DNA of 64,000 nt from Enterocloster aldenensis (GTDB lineage: Bacteria; Bacillota; Clostridia; Lachnospirales; Lachnospiraceae): assembly GCF_003434055.1 (NCBI RefSeq), contig NZ_QVEX01000018.1, forward strand, positions 1 to 64,000, read 5' to 3'. Shown in pieces: positions 52,803-63,582 of the stretch (position 1 is its first letter; each line of letters opens with the position of its first letter). Made by a program: the position numbers and the translations under genes. Under the pieces are notes generated by a model. It saw only the letters and a program-made list of their open reading frames with translations, ran no database searches and was not told the DNA's origin.

Positions 52803-55800
52803 TTACACTTCAATGCCCTGCTGAAGGGCCAGTGAATAAATCACACGCTCCTTCACCTTTTTGCCCGTAAGCTGGGTCAGGGCCCGCTCATAATAATCCA
52901 GCTGGACCCGGTAACGCCGGGCCAGCATGGCCGCCCCCTGCTCCCTGTTTCCCTTTGGCACATGGTCTGTCTTATAATCAATGAGTACCAGGCCGTCCGG
53001 CTCTTCCAGATAGGCGTCAATGATTCCCTGGATTAAAACCAGTTCATCGGAATCCCCGCGCCCCATATCCCTGGCCGGTATGCCGATGATAAACTGCTGT
53101 TCTTTGTGGATACGCCCCTCTGCCTGGGCCCTGGCCATGCGCCTGCCAAGGGGGCTTTCAAGAAACGCCCATATATCCCCGGCGCGGATGAACCCTCTGG
53201 TTTCCTGGTTCAGATATCCCTGTTCCACCAGCGCATCAAGGGCCGCCTCTGTTTCCTCCGGACTTTTGATATCCTGGAAGGATATGTGTTCCAGCGCAGC
53301 GTGGTAGGCAGTTCCCCTCAGTGCGCCGCGGCTGGGTGTTCCCGGCTGGTCCTGGCCGGAATCCGGACCTGCCTGTCCTTTTGGCCCAGGCCTCTTTTCC
53401 GGCCCTGCACCCAGGTACCCTGTTCCACGGTCCGGCTGCTCCAGGAATTCCGGCACCGCGCCCTCCGTCCCCACATCCCCGGTTCCGATTGCCTCCTCAG
53501 ACCGTCCGATCTGGCTTTGTTTCTTAAGTTCTGAAACAGATACCATGGCATACAGTCCCGTATCATCCATATGGGGATACCTGTAATTCACTGCTGCTTC
53601 CAGCCGTTTTCCAAATTCCCTGTCATAGACCTGGTCTTTGTCCACGGACAGCAGATCCTCCTTTGTCATCTGCCTCACTATCTGGCGTCCCACTTCCTCC
53701 CCTACCAGATCCCTGACCTGAACACATTGCAGCTGCAAATGGCTGTCCGGGACAGCTGGTCTGGCCATCAGAAGCCAGTCCAGGCAGGAGCCTGCCGACG
53801 ACAGGATTGTATAGGGAATCTGGCCGTCCACTGCCAGGCTGTCCTGCCATTTTGCCAGCTTGGCCTCCAGGGAGCGGTCCGTGGCAGTCATGATCAGCTT
53901 TTCCTTGGCACGGGTCATGGCAACATACAGCACGCGCAGCTCCTCGCCCATGGTCTCAAGCTCCATACGCCGCTTCAGCGCCTGTTTCTTAAGTGTGGGT
54001 GCTTTCACCCTCAGATCCAGGTCCAGGTAATCAGCCGCCACCCCCAGGTCCGCATCCAACAGTATCCGGCCATAGGCGTCCTGCTTATTAAAACGTTTCC
54101 CCATACCGGACAGGAATACCACCGGGAACTCCAGGCCTTTGCTCTTATGGATACTCATGATGCGGACCGTATTATCCTGTTCGCCTGCCGTGGCCGCCTC
54201 CCCGAAATCCGTATCAAACTTTTTAAGCCTCTCAATGTAGCGTACAAAATGAAACAGGCCCTTATAGCTGGTGGCCTCATAGGCAGCCGCCTTTTCCACC
54301 AGCATATCAAGGTTACCCCTTCTGGTCTCGCCTGCAGGCAGGGCAGAAACATAATCATAATACCCGCTGTCCCTGTATACACGGTACAGCAGCTCATGAA
54401 TTGGAAGGTATCCGGCTTCCCTGCGCAGCGTTTCTAAAAGCCCGGACAGGCAGGACAGCTTTTTCCTGATGGATGCAGCTGCTTCTTCGGGCACCTTTTG
54501 AACCGTTTCAGAATCAGGCTCCATCCACATGGACCAGGCCCCGTACACACCCCTGTCCTGTCCTTTTTTACTGTTTTTCTTAAACGCAGCCACCATCCAG
54601 GCCATTTCCTCATCACTCATGCCCACTATGGGAGAGCGCATCACGGCTGCCAGTGGAATGTCCTGCATGGGATTATCAATCACTGACAGCAGGCTCAATA
54701 TGGTCTCCACCTCCACGGTGTTAAAATACCCGGTCCTGGTCTGGGCGCTGGCAGGGATTCCCTCGTTCATAAGCACATTGACAAAGACTTCCGACCATCC
54801 GGTCATGCTGCGCAGGAGGATTACGATATCCCCCAGCCTGGCCCTGCGGTATGCCTCTTTTTCCTTGTCCCATACCAGCAGTCCCTTGTCACTGCTGACC
54901 AGTTCCCGGATACGCCTGGCCGTCATCCTGGCTTCCAATTCCCTTGCAGTGTAATCCATGGCGTCCTCATCCAGCTGTTTCAGTGACCCGGACCCGGTAT
55001 CCGCCAGCAGCAGTTCCGAAGGAGTACCTGCGGACAGGGCGCTGCCTCCCTTTTCCCAGTCCATTCCAATGACCGTATCCGGCCCCGCGTCCTTGAATAC
55101 GGCCCCCGGATACAGGGCCGTATCCTTTGTATATGTGATTCCGCCCAGATTCTTTGTCATTATCTGGTAAAATACATCATTGATACTGGTGAGCACCGAC
55201 TCCCTGCTGCGGAAATTCTGCTGAAGCTCAATCATCTGGTACTGGCTGTCCGCAGATGCATAGGATTCATATTTTTCCATGAATAATTCAGGGCGGGCCA
55301 GGCGGAACCGGTAGATGCTCTGCTTCACATCCCCTACCATGAACACATTGGGATGCCCGTACCGTTCCCTGGAAATGCTGGTTATCAGGGCTTCCTGGAC
55401 ATAGTTGCTGTCCTGGTACTCGTCCACCAGGATTTCTTCATACTGACGGCTCAGTTCATCCGCCACCGGGGACGGACGCCGGGCAGCAGCCGGGTCCTCC
55501 CCTTCTTTCCAGTCCGGATCCTTCTCTAAAAGCACTTCCAGGGCCAGATGCTCCAAATCATTAAAATCCAGCACGTTCCGTTCCTTTTTTGCCGCCCTGT
55601 ATTCATTATCAAACCGTTCTGTCAGCTCCAGCAGCTTGTGTATCACCACCCTGGTCCCCCGGATGCTTTCCACCACCTCATGGGGGCTCTGGGAACCGTA
55701 AAGCTCCCTGCATCTGCCCAGGGCCTTCTTGACCCGGTCGCGGCAGGCCGTGACAAAGGATTTCTTGTCCCCGTCAATCTCCTTACTGCGGATGGAAGCC

Positions 55801-56654
55801 AGACGGTCAAAACTCATATTAATAAGACCCTGGTACAGCTGTTCATACCGGCCTTCACGGGCAGCGGCCCCGATTGCCTGGATTTTCATCCTGTCACCCA
55901 TAAGCATGGGCTCGTATGCCAGTGGTCCGTTTTCCTCCCTGCACACCTCAAGGGCCCTATCCAGCTGCCCGCCAAGTTCTTCCATCTGCCGGGCCGTATC
56001 CTGAAACAGGAACCTCATCCAGGGGCTTTTCTCCATCTCCTCTAGATTCTCTTCATCCAGCTCCTGCCTGCATTCTTTAAGCCAAAGGAAAGGCCATGGA
56101 TGGCTCTGGGAGAACTGCCATGCCTGAAGTATCACATCCTCGATTCCCTTGTCGGACTTCCCGCGGCCAAAGTGTTCCACGAAACCGGTAAATGCCTCAT
56201 CGCCTTCCTCATAACAGGTTTCCAGCATTTCCCCCATCACATCCCCCCTTAAGAGGGATAACTCCCCTTCATCCCCGATACGGAAGGAGGGGTCTATGTC
56301 CAGGCTGTTAAAATGGCTTCGGATGATATTCAGGCAGAAGCTGTCAATGGTGGTAATCATGGCCTGGGGTATCAGGGCTGCCTGAAGCCACAGATGCTCA
56401 TCCTCAGGATGCTCCTTAAGCTTTTTCTCCACAGCCGCCCCAATCCGTTCACGCATCTCAGCCGCAGCCGCATTGGTAAAGGTCATTACCAGCAGCTGGT
56501 CAATATCCAATGGATGGTCACCCTCGCTTATCATCTGGATGATACGCTCCACCAGGACCGCGGTCTTGCCGCTGCCGGCTGCAGCGGACACCAGAAGGTT
56601 CCGGTTCCTGCTGTCAATTACCTGCTGTTGTTTTTCAGTCCATTTTACTGCCAT
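52803..56654 (-). CDS. addA: Helicase-exonuclease AddAB, subunit AddA
   Basis: 1283 residues from ATG 56654 (GAGGAGAACG upstream; overlaps the addB end by 20 bp). UvrD-type helicase: Walker A AAAGSGKT at 24-31, ILVDEYQDSNYVQ (motif II), MVGDVKQSIYRFR, IMSIHKSKGLEFPVV and LYVAMTRAKEKL. C-terminal RecB-like nuclease with LVLIDYKTDHV. A low-complexity Gly/Pro/Gln stretch near 1120 links the parts. With AddB it resects double-strand breaks and degrades foreign DNA. Confidence 0.95.
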   Translation of the reverse strand: MAVKWTEKQQQVIDSRNRNLLVSAAAGSGKTAVLVERIIQMISEGDHPLDIDQLLVMTFTNAAAAEMRERIGAAVEKKLKEHPEDEHLWLQAALIPQAMITTIDSFCLNIIRSHFNSLDIDPSFRIGDEGELSLLRGDVMGEMLETCYEEGDEAFTGFVEHFGRGKSDKGIEDVILQAWQFSQSHPWPFLWLKECRQELDEENLEEMEKSPWMRFLFQDTARQMEELGGQLDRALEVCREENGPLAYEPMLMGDRMKIQAIGAAAREGRYEQLYQGLINMSFDRLASIRSKEIDGDKKSFVTACRDRVKKALGRCRELYGSQSPHEVVESIRGTRVVIHKLLELTERFDNEYRAAKKERNVLDFNDLEHLALEVLLEKDPDWKEGEDPAAARRPSPVADELSRQYEEILVDEYQDSNYVQEALITSISRERYGHPNVFMVGDVKQSIYRFRLARPELFMEKYESYASADSQYQMIELQQNFRSRESVLTSINDVFYQIMTKNLGGITYTKDTALYPGAVFKDAGPDTVIGMDWEKGGSALSAGTPSELLLADTGSGSLKQLDEDAMDYTARELEARMTARRIRELVSSDKGLLVWDKEKEAYRRARLGDIVILLRSMTGWSEVFVNVLMNEGIPASAQTRTGYFNTVEVETILSLLSVIDNPMQDIPLAAVMRSPIVGMSDEEMAWMVAAFKKNSKKGQDRGVYGAWSMWMEPDSETVQKVPEEAAASIRKKLSCLSGLLETLRREAGYLPIHELLYRVYRDSGYYDYVSALPAGETRRGNLDMLVEKAAAYEATSYKGLFHFVRYIERLKKFDTDFGEAATAGEQDNTVRIMSIHKSKGLEFPVVFLSGMGKRFNKQDAYGRILLDADLGVAADYLDLDLRVKAPTLKKQALKRRMELETMGEELRVLYVAMTRAKEKLIMTATDRSLEAKLAKWQDSLAVDGQIPYTILSSAGSCLDWLLMARPAVPDSHLQLQCVQVRDLVGEEVGRQIVRQMTKEDLLSVDKDQVYDREFGKRLEAAVNYRYPHMDDTGLYAMVSVSELKKQSQIGRSEEAIGTGDVGTEGAVPEFLEQPDRGTGYLGAGPEKRPGPKGQAGPDSGQDQPGTPSRGALRGTAYHAALEHISFQDIKSPEETEAALDALVEQGYLNQETRGFIRAGDIWAFLESPLGRRMARAQAEGRIHKEQQFIIGIPARDMGRGDSDELVLIQGIIDAYLEEPDGLVLIDYKTDHVPKGNREQGAAMLARRYRVQLDYYERALTQLTGKKVKERVIYSLALQQGIEV

Positions 56655-59600
56655 CGTTCTCCTCTTCCTCCACCGGGGATATTTGCGCCCAGATATCCTC
56701 AGGCTTAAGCCCGGCCAGCCTGCGGTAGCCATAACCGGCTGTCTTGGTGTCAAAACCGCATACAGCGTGGTACGGACAGTAGTCACAGGCTGTCCTGGCC
56801 GTCTGCTTATAAGGCTTCAGGTCAATATTCCCCTTCAATATATCCTGCCCGGCTTCCCTAAGCTTATGATTGACAAACCTGCGCAGGTCCTCAAACCTCC
56901 TGGTACTGGCAACGCTGGAGCGGCTCTCCTGGACATATCCATCCTTGATAGCCACGGGTATCACATCCGACTCTTTCTGGATATCCTTGTCCAGATGGCT
57001 GATAATATCCAGTTCGCTGTTCACCAGCCCGTCCATCCTCAGCTGGCGCAGGATCTGCTTCTCAATCTCCTCCACCGTCATCCCCTCCTGCCTGTCGGCC
57101 AGAGGGTCGTTGATATGATAATAGAAAATGCCGGCAGGGACCACTTCCTTATCCGGATGGTTCCTCTCTTCCATCTCCACGGCAGCATCCATATAGACCA
57201 CCAGCTGCAGCTGCAGTCCATAGTACAGGGCGGCCAGGTCAAAAGCAGTGGTGCCTGATTTGTAATCAATGATTTTCACATATACGTGTTCCCCGTCCTC
57301 ACACAGATCCATCCGGTCAATCCGCCCCCGAAGCATAAGTTCCTCATCCTCGGAAAGACGGATGCGCATGGCCTTCAGGTTATCAATGGCTGAAAAGGAG
57401 ACCTCAAATCCCGTGGGCTCAAAATCACCCTTCTTCACCTGCTCGGCCAATGCCCATATGGTCCTGTCCGTAATCCGTTCCACCCTGCCAGCCAGGTAGG
57501 CGTTGCGCGCCGAACTGGCCATGATGGTATTGCCGTACTCTTTTGTGACCCGGGCAACGCATTCCTTTACCAGCTGTTTCCGGCCTTCCTCGGTCAGGCC
57601 GCGCCAGTCCTGTTTCCTCTCCTTCATCACTGCAAAGCACCTGTCAATGGACTGGTGGAACAGGTTGCCCATATCCACTGCCGCCAGCTCATATTCCTGC
57701 CGTTCCATCAGTTCCAGGCCGTATTTGAGGAAATGGGCGTAGGCGCAGGATGCAAACTGCTCCAGCCGCGTGACACTGCCCTGAAGGGACTGACCGTAAA
57801 GCGCCCTGGCAGCCGCCCGCCCTATCCCCCTCTCCTCATAGGAATAAAAGGCCGCGTCCACCAGCTGCTTTACCTTTTCCCTGTGCCCGTCGGAACAATA
57901 AAAATAACGGTACAGTTCCATGAATGCATTTTCCTCTGCATCCCGGCCCTCCGGCGCCTTGGCGTTTTCGCCTTCCTTCTCCTCCCGAAGCTTCCTCAGG
58001 CCGTCTATGAGCCGTTCCCTTCCGTCCCTGACCGTGCGTACAGGCCAGTCCACTAAACCTTCATCCAGCACGGGAATTCCCGGGAACAGCTTTTGTACCT
58101 CGCCAATCAGGCTGGATGGCCTCTGGCTCTTGCCCTCCGAGGACATGCCCGCATAGGTCAGCACCAGACGGCGGGAGGGTTTTGCCATCATCAGGTACAG
58201 GTAGAACTTCTGGATGCATCCATCCTCCCTGGCCGTAGGCGCCAGTTCCATGTTAAATTCCTTAAACACCGCCCTGTCCCTGTCCGTGAGAAGGCTGGCG
58301 CCACTTTTCCTTTGGGGAACCGTACCTTCATTGACACCCACAAAGAAAAGTACCTTCACATCCTCCAGACGGCTTCTTGTGATATCCCCCACCATGACCT
58401 GGTCAATGGTGGCCGGTATGACGCCCACCTTGATTTCCCCAAAGCCTGCATCCAGGATTTGGGAATAATTCTTCATATCCGTCTTTTCAGCGCCCAAAAG
58501 GCCTTCCAGACGCCCCAAAAGCTCCAGCACCCTGTCATATACCTGGGAATACTCCCTGGCCAGGTTCTCATCCCCCGGGTTGCCCCTCTCACGGAAAAAT
58601 CCACTGTAATCCTCCAGCTTTCCCCGCAGCCCCATGCGCTCCAGATATTCCCTGAGCGCGGCGGTCACGGACCCAATGGTGGCCCCCTCTTCCTTAAACG
58701 CTTCCCTGAGCGGGCGGAGGGGTTCAAGGATCCACTGCCGGTACGCGTTCAGTTCCTTAAGGTTCAGCTTCTCACTGCCCCGGCAGGGCTTTTCCCACTG
58801 GGATTCCCAGCGCTTCCAGCCCCGGATGCCCAAGGCCCTCACATAATTCTCCAGCCGGTCCGTCATCTGTCCGGTATGTTCCCTGGAACCGTCAAACACC
58901 GCGGTATCTTCCGAACGTCCGGCGTTTCCGGAATCCGGCATATTTCCAGGCCCCGGCATGTCCCCGGCCTCCGGCACCCCCTCATTCCCTTCCCGGTCAT
59001 ACACAAGTCCTGTCTTCAGGTACCGGAACACACTCTCGTAGGAAAAATCCCGGATTGTCTCCAGGGCAGCCCGTATCAATTCCACCAGGGGATTTTCCAT
59101 AATGCTTTTCTTATCATCCAGGAAATACGGGATTCCCGCCTCATCAAACTGATGGGACAGCTCCCTTCCATAGGAAGCCAGGTCCCCTGTAATCACGGCC
59201 GCATCCCGGTAACGCAGTCCTTCCTCCTGAACCAGCTGTTCTATCCGGCTGCACACATAGGAAGCCTCCCCGGCAGGGCCGCGGCTCTTATATATCACCA
59301 CATGGTCTGCGGGCCTGTCCCAGACAGTTCCATAATATCGGTACAGGTTCTGCTCCAGGAAATCCAGGTCCGGGCTTTCCACAAACCGCCATGCCGGCCT
59401 GCGGCTGCAGATAACATCCGGTTCCTTGGCAATCCCATGGCGCTTTGCCATACAATCCAGCCTGCACACCGTATGCTTTCCCATGTAGAACAGATGCTGG
59501 ATGCTGCCCTCCTGATAGGCATTGGCCCTCGGGTCAATGGTCACGGAGCACAGCACCTTCCTGGCATGAAGCAGGAACAGCTCCACCAGCCTGTACTGCA

Positions 59601-60225
59601 CCGGTGTAAATCCTGTAAAACCGTCCAGAAGGATGACGCTGTCCCTGAGGATTTCCCATTTTGGCAGTTCCCTGCACAGGATATCAAGTATTTCCTCTGC
59701 CGTGATATAATGCTCCTCTATATACTGCCTGAACCCGCTGTAAATCAGCTCCAGGTCCTTCAGTTTCTGCTTCAGCAGGGGGTTACCTGCCTCCCTCATC
59801 ACTTCACTGAGCATATCCGGCGTAATGCCATACTGGTATAATTCAGATATCTGGGATTTCAGCTGGTTGATAAAACCGGACTGTTCCAGATGATGGCCGT
59901 ACAGACCCAGCTTTGAACGTTTCATGCCAGCCACCTTGCGGATGACCATGGACTTGCCCATGTCGTCCAGCACCACGGGAAGGCTGATGCCCAAATCCTC
60001 AAACACCCGGTAAGCCAGGCGCTTAAAGCTCAGGATGTCAATATTCATCACGCCGTGCCGCGGATGAAGGCGTATGATTTCCTTTTGGGTCTGCATGGTA
60101 AACTGCTCCGGCACCACCACCAGATACTGTGTGTCCGGATGCTCCATGGACTCCCTGATTGCCGTCTCATACAGGTATCTTGTCTTTCCTGAACCGGCTC
60201 CTCCCAATATGAACTGTAATGCCAC
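56635..60225 (-). CDS. addB: Helicase-exonuclease AddAB, subunit AddB
   Basis: 1196 residues from GTG 60225, preceded by AAGGAGAGATAAAA; the ATG at 60255 would fall ahead of that RBS. Walker A LGGAGSGKT at 7-15. Inactive-helicase body, then a C-terminal nuclease with VKIIDYKSGTT. Four Cys for the [4Fe-4S] cluster: one in FASCAYAHFL and three in CDYCPYHAVC. A Gly/Pro/Asp-rich insert near residues 415-455 is probably a species-specific loop. Operon and coupled translation with addA. Confidence 0.95.
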   Translation of the reverse strand: MALQFILGGAGSGKTRYLYETAIRESMEHPDTQYLVVVPEQFTMQTQKEIIRLHPRHGVMNIDILSFKRLAYRVFEDLGISLPVVLDDMGKSMVIRKVAGMKRSKLGLYGHHLEQSGFINQLKSQISELYQYGITPDMLSEVMREAGNPLLKQKLKDLELIYSGFRQYIEEHYITAEEILDILCRELPKWEILRDSVILLDGFTGFTPVQYRLVELFLLHARKVLCSVTIDPRANAYQEGSIQHLFYMGKHTVCRLDCMAKRHGIAKEPDVICSRRPAWRFVESPDLDFLEQNLYRYYGTVWDRPADHVVIYKSRGPAGEASYVCSRIEQLVQEEGLRYRDAAVITGDLASYGRELSHQFDEAGIPYFLDDKKSIMENPLVELIRAALETIRDFSYESVFRYLKTGLVYDREGNEGVPEAGDMPGPGNMPDSGNAGRSEDTAVFDGSREHTGQMTDRLENYVRALGIRGWKRWESQWEKPCRGSEKLNLKELNAYRQWILEPLRPLREAFKEEGATIGSVTAALREYLERMGLRGKLEDYSGFFRERGNPGDENLAREYSQVYDRVLELLGRLEGLLGAEKTDMKNYSQILDAGFGEIKVGVIPATIDQVMVGDITRSRLEDVKVLFFVGVNEGTVPQRKSGASLLTDRDRAVFKEFNMELAPTAREDGCIQKFYLYLMMAKPSRRLVLTYAGMSSEGKSQRPSSLIGEVQKLFPGIPVLDEGLVDWPVRTVRDGRERLIDGLRKLREEKEGENAKAPEGRDAEENAFMELYRYFYCSDGHREKVKQLVDAAFYSYEERGIGRAAARALYGQSLQGSVTRLEQFASCAYAHFLKYGLELMERQEYELAAVDMGNLFHQSIDRCFAVMKERKQDWRGLTEEGRKQLVKECVARVTKEYGNTIMASSARNAYLAGRVERITDRTIWALAEQVKKGDFEPTGFEVSFSAIDNLKAMRIRLSEDEELMLRGRIDRMDLCEDGEHVYVKIIDYKSGTTAFDLAALYYGLQLQLVVYMDAAVEMEERNHPDKEVVPAGIFYYHINDPLADRQEGMTVEEIEKQILRQLRMDGLVNSELDIISHLDKDIQKESDVIPVAIKDGYVQESRSSVASTRRFEDLRRFVNHKLREAGQDILKGNIDLKPYKQTARTACDYCPYHAVCGFDTKTAGYGYRRLAGLKPEDIWAQISPVEEEENDGSKMD

Positions 60226-60322
60226 TTTTATCTCTCCTTCAATCTCACGGGACAATGAAAATCTCTCATATTTCCCTAATTGCCATCATAAGCTTTAACA
60301 AACTATCTTAGAGGTCCTGACT

Positions 60323-60760
60323 ATGAGCTCTAAAACCAAAATTGTGGTGCTGCGGATGAAAGAAATCATCTACACCGCAATCTTCGTAGGCCTTGCAATC
60401 CTTTTAGTTACTCTCTGCTTCATCATGTTCCGGCCAAAGAAGGACACCGCTGCAGTCTCCGCACAGGCAGCTGCCTATGTCCCAGGCGTATACAGCGCAG
60501 CCCTTACCCTTGGCAGCGAGAATGTGAACGTGGAAGTAACCGTGGATAAAGACCGAATCAATTCCATTGACCTGGTTCCCTTAAGTGAAGCTGTCACCAC
60601 CATGTATCCCCTGATGCAGCCCACGCTGGACGATCTGGCCAGCCAGATCGTAAGCACCCAGTCCACAGAGAACCTTACATATCAAAGCGCCTCACGTTAT
60701 ACCTCAACCGCGCTTTTAAATGCCATTAACACGGCGCTGGATAAAGCGAAGATCGATTAG
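60323..60760 (+). CDS. Membrane-anchored FMN_bind-like protein
   Basis: 145 residues. One N-terminal membrane span (IIYTAIFVGLAILLVTLCFIMF), then an external domain with YVPGVYSAALTLGSENVNVEVTVDKDRINSIDL and ending SASRYTSTALLNAINTALDKA, which matches the FMN_bind pattern where a Thr in (G)ATxTS is flavinylated; here the segment is SRYTS. Divergent from addB. Expected role: extracellular flavin carrier or an inactive relative. No ApbE is in the window. Confidence 0.65.
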   Translation: MSSKTKIVVLRMKEIIYTAIFVGLAILLVTLCFIMFRPKKDTAAVSAQAAAYVPGVYSAALTLGSENVNVEVTVDKDRINSIDLVPLSEAVTTMYPLMQPTLDDLASQIVSTQSTENLTYQSASRYTSTALLNAINTALDKAKID

Positions 60761-60817
60761 CAGCATCACCTGCCTGTAACATTCCTCAGATATCCAGCCA
60801 TATACGCTCCGACAACC

Positions 60818-60855
60818 AAAAAAGCCGCTGCCCCAACTTGTGGGGCAGCAGCCCT
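60818..60855 (-). terminator. Terminator of the 98-residue membrane protein gene
   Basis: On the minus strand GCTGCTGCCCC - acaagtt - GGGGCAGCGGC then TTTTTT. Confidence 0.9.
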
Positions 60856-60864
60856 CTTTTGCTG

Positions 60865-61161
60865 TCATTCATGACTGCGGAACTTCCTGCTCTTAAACAC
60901 ATACACGTGGATGAACAGGGTGGCGCCAAACACAGCCAGCAGGATTGCCTCCACCGTGCCTGGAAGGCGGTTGGCACCCACGCCGAAGCTGCACGCAGCA
61001 TCGGCCGTGAATACCCACTTCTCAACCCTGAACACCTTATCCAAGTCGTAATCTTCCTTTTTTGTGGACCCCACAAACATAAGGAAATCCTTCCCTGTGA
61101 ATAAAGCGATTCCTTCTGCCAGGCACAGGGCCCCCATGAACATATACAATAAATCCATCAT
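60865..61161 (-). CDS. Small membrane protein, unknown function
   Basis: 98 residues with two hydrophobic segments (LLYMFMGALCLAEGIALFTG and AILLAVFGATLFIHVYVF) around a charged loop (STKKEDYDLDKVFRVEKW). RBS AAGGAAGA close to the ATG. It sits 6 bp downstream of nrdD and ends at a strong terminator, so it is probably the last gene of the nrdD transcript. Family not recognised. Confidence 0.7.
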   Translation of the reverse strand: MMDLLYMFMGALCLAEGIALFTGKDFLMFVGSTKKEDYDLDKVFRVEKWVFTADAACSFGVGANRLPGTVEAILLAVFGATLFIHVYVFKSRKFRSHE

Positions 61162-61167
61162 TCTTCC

Positions 61168-63582
61168 TTATGCTTTTGCGGTTTCTGCCGGTTCCTGCTC
61201 CACAAACTTCCTGATGTTGGACGCATTGGCAAACTTCTGCACGATTCCATCCCTTACAATCACCAGGGTAGGCGCCTGCATGATGCTGAACTTTTCAGCC
61301 AGCTCCGGGTGCTCCTCCGCATCTATGATCTGGTAATCCCATCCCTTTAGGAATTCCTTGGCGGACCTGCAGTTTGGACAGGTCTTGGTAGTGAACAGGT
61401 AAAGCTGGGCCGGCGCCGCTGCCTTCTGGGCGCTGCCTGTCTGGTTTCCAGCAGCAGCCTGCTTTGGCTGTCCGGCAGCCGTAATCCTGGACACGCCGTG
61501 CTTTAACCTGGAATGGCTGATATCATAGTTGGTGCGGTCCTTGTACTCCTGGGACTTTCCTTCATTCCAGTTCTGGACCGGACGGTAGTATCCGGTTATC
61601 CTGCTGTATACCTCTGCCTTCTCCCCGCAGATCGGACAGGTAAAATGCTCGCCGATCAGGTACCCATGGCTCTTGCAGATGGAATAGGTGGGTGACATGG
61701 TGTAGTACGGCAGCTTATAATTCTCAGCAATGGTGCGCACCAGGTTGGCTGCCGCCTTCCAGTCAGGCAGCTTCTCTCCCAGGAAAGCGTGGAACACGGT
61801 GCCGGACGTGTACAGGGTCTGCAGCTCATCCTGGATGTCCAGGGCATCAAACACATCGGCCGTGTAATTCACGGGCAGATGGGAACTGTTGGTATAGTAA
61901 GGTGTCTCGCCCTCTGCGCCGGCGGTGATAATCTCCGGATAGCGCGCCTTGTCATGCTTGGCCAGACGGTAGGAGGTGGATTCAGCCGGGGTTGCCTCCA
62001 GGTTGTACAGGTCGCCGTACATCTCCTGGTAATCAGACAGCCGCTCCCTCATGTGGTTCAGCACATCACGGGTGAATTCCTGGCACTCCCTGTGGGTCAT
62101 GTCCTTCCTGACCCACTTTGCGTTCAGTCCGGCCTCATTCATGCCCAGAAGGCCGATGGTGGAAAAGTGGTTCTCAAATGTTCCCAGATACCGTTTGGTG
62201 TATGGGTACAGGCCCTGGTTCAAAAGCTTGGTGATGACTTCCCTCTTGGTCTTTAAGGAACGGGCGCAGATATCCATCATGTGGTCCAGCTTCCCGTAGA
62301 AATCAGCCTCATCCTTGGCCAGGTATGCAATCCTTGGCATGTTAATGGTAACAACCCCCACAGAGCCGGTGCTCTCACCGGCGCCAAAGAAACCGCCGGT
62401 CTTCTTGCGCAGTTCCCTCAGGTCCAGACGGAGGCGGCAGCACATGCTTCGCACATCGCTTGGCTGCATGTCGCTGTTGATGTAGTTGGAAAAGTACGGC
62501 GTACCGTATTTGGAGGTCATCTCGAAGAGAAGCCGGTTGTTCTCCGTGTCAGACCAGTCAAAATCATTGGTAATGGAATAGGTAGGAATGGGATACTGGA
62601 ACCCGCGTCCGTTGGCATCGCCCTCGACCATGGTCTCGATGAATGCCTTGTTGATCATATCCATTTCCTTCCTGCAGTCCTTGTACTTAAAATCCGTCTC
62701 CCTGCCGCCCACAATGGCATTCATCTCAGCCATGTCATCCGGGACCGTCCAGTCCAGGGTGATATTGGAAAACGGAGCCTGGGTTCCCCAGCGGCTGGGG
62801 GTGTTCACGCCGTAGATAAAGGACTCGATGCACTTCTTTACCTCGGGGTAGCTTAAATTGTCAGCTTTAACAAAAGGGGCAAGGTAGGTGTCAAAGGATG
62901 AAAATGCCTGGGCCCCGGCCCACTCATTCTGCATGATTCCAAGGAAGTTGACCATCTGGTTGCACAGCACGGATAAATGCTTTGCAGGGGATGAGGTAAT
63001 CTTACCTGTAATGCCCCCAAGGCCTTCCAGCAGAAGCTGCTTTAAGGACCATCCGGCACAGTAACCGGTAAGCATGGACAGGTCGTGGAGATGGATGTCA
63101 GCATTGCGGTGGGCTTCGGCAATCTCATGGTCATAAATCTCGCTGAGCCAGTAATTGGCAGTGACCGCCCCTGAGTTGCTTAAAATCAGTCCTCCTACGG
63201 AATATGTAACCGTGGAGTTTTCCTTCACGCGCCAGTCCTCCACCTTGACATAGCTGTTGACCACATCCTTGTAATCCAGGATGGTGCTGTTCATGTTCCG
63301 TATCTTTTCCCTTTGTTTTCTATATAAAATGTAGGCCTTGGCCACATCCGTATATCCGGTCTGCTCCAGGACGTGCTCCACACTGTCCTGTATCTCCTCA
63401 ACGGAAATCATACCTTCTTTCATCTTATCCTGAAAATCTGCAGTTACCCTTAAAGACAGCAGCTCCAGAATCTCGTTATTGTAATCTTTTTTCGTTGCTT
63501 TGAATGCCTTTTTGATTGCTTCCGTAATCTTGTTCAGACTGAACTCAGCATTCTCACCATCCCTTTTTACCACCTGAATCAT
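61168..63582 (-). CDS. nrdD: Anaerobic (class III) ribonucleoside-triphosphate reductase with fused glutaredoxin-like domain
   Basis: 804 residues from ATG 63582 (AAAGGAGCAAGCGGT upstream). N-terminal ATP cone (VVKRDGENAEFSLNKITEAIKKAF), central glycyl-radical enzyme core with MCCRLRLDLRELRKKTGGFFG, Zn-type CPICGE, and the glycyl radical in SRITGYYRP at Gly664. After a low-complexity linker comes a thioredoxin-fold domain (about 715-804) with TKTCPNC (Cys735, Cys738) and the cis-Pro QAPTLV. It makes dNTPs anaerobically; the fused domain probably supplies reducing thiols. No nrdG in the window. Confidence 0.93.
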   Translation of the reverse strand: MIQVVKRDGENAEFSLNKITEAIKKAFKATKKDYNNEILELLSLRVTADFQDKMKEGMISVEEIQDSVEHVLEQTGYTDVAKAYILYRKQREKIRNMNSTILDYKDVVNSYVKVEDWRVKENSTVTYSVGGLILSNSGAVTANYWLSEIYDHEIAEAHRNADIHLHDLSMLTGYCAGWSLKQLLLEGLGGITGKITSSPAKHLSVLCNQMVNFLGIMQNEWAGAQAFSSFDTYLAPFVKADNLSYPEVKKCIESFIYGVNTPSRWGTQAPFSNITLDWTVPDDMAEMNAIVGGRETDFKYKDCRKEMDMINKAFIETMVEGDANGRGFQYPIPTYSITNDFDWSDTENNRLLFEMTSKYGTPYFSNYINSDMQPSDVRSMCCRLRLDLRELRKKTGGFFGAGESTGSVGVVTINMPRIAYLAKDEADFYGKLDHMMDICARSLKTKREVITKLLNQGLYPYTKRYLGTFENHFSTIGLLGMNEAGLNAKWVRKDMTHRECQEFTRDVLNHMRERLSDYQEMYGDLYNLEATPAESTSYRLAKHDKARYPEIITAGAEGETPYYTNSSHLPVNYTADVFDALDIQDELQTLYTSGTVFHAFLGEKLPDWKAAANLVRTIAENYKLPYYTMSPTYSICKSHGYLIGEHFTCPICGEKAEVYSRITGYYRPVQNWNEGKSQEYKDRTNYDISHSRLKHGVSRITAAGQPKQAAAGNQTGSAQKAAAPAQLYLFTTKTCPNCRSAKEFLKGWDYQIIDAEEHPELAEKFSIMQAPTLVIVRDGIVQKFANASNIRKFVEQEPAETAKA

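Noticed and set aside
58093..59841. 582-codon open frame on the plus strand
   Set aside because: Entirely antisense to addB, whose motifs and coding pattern are clear.
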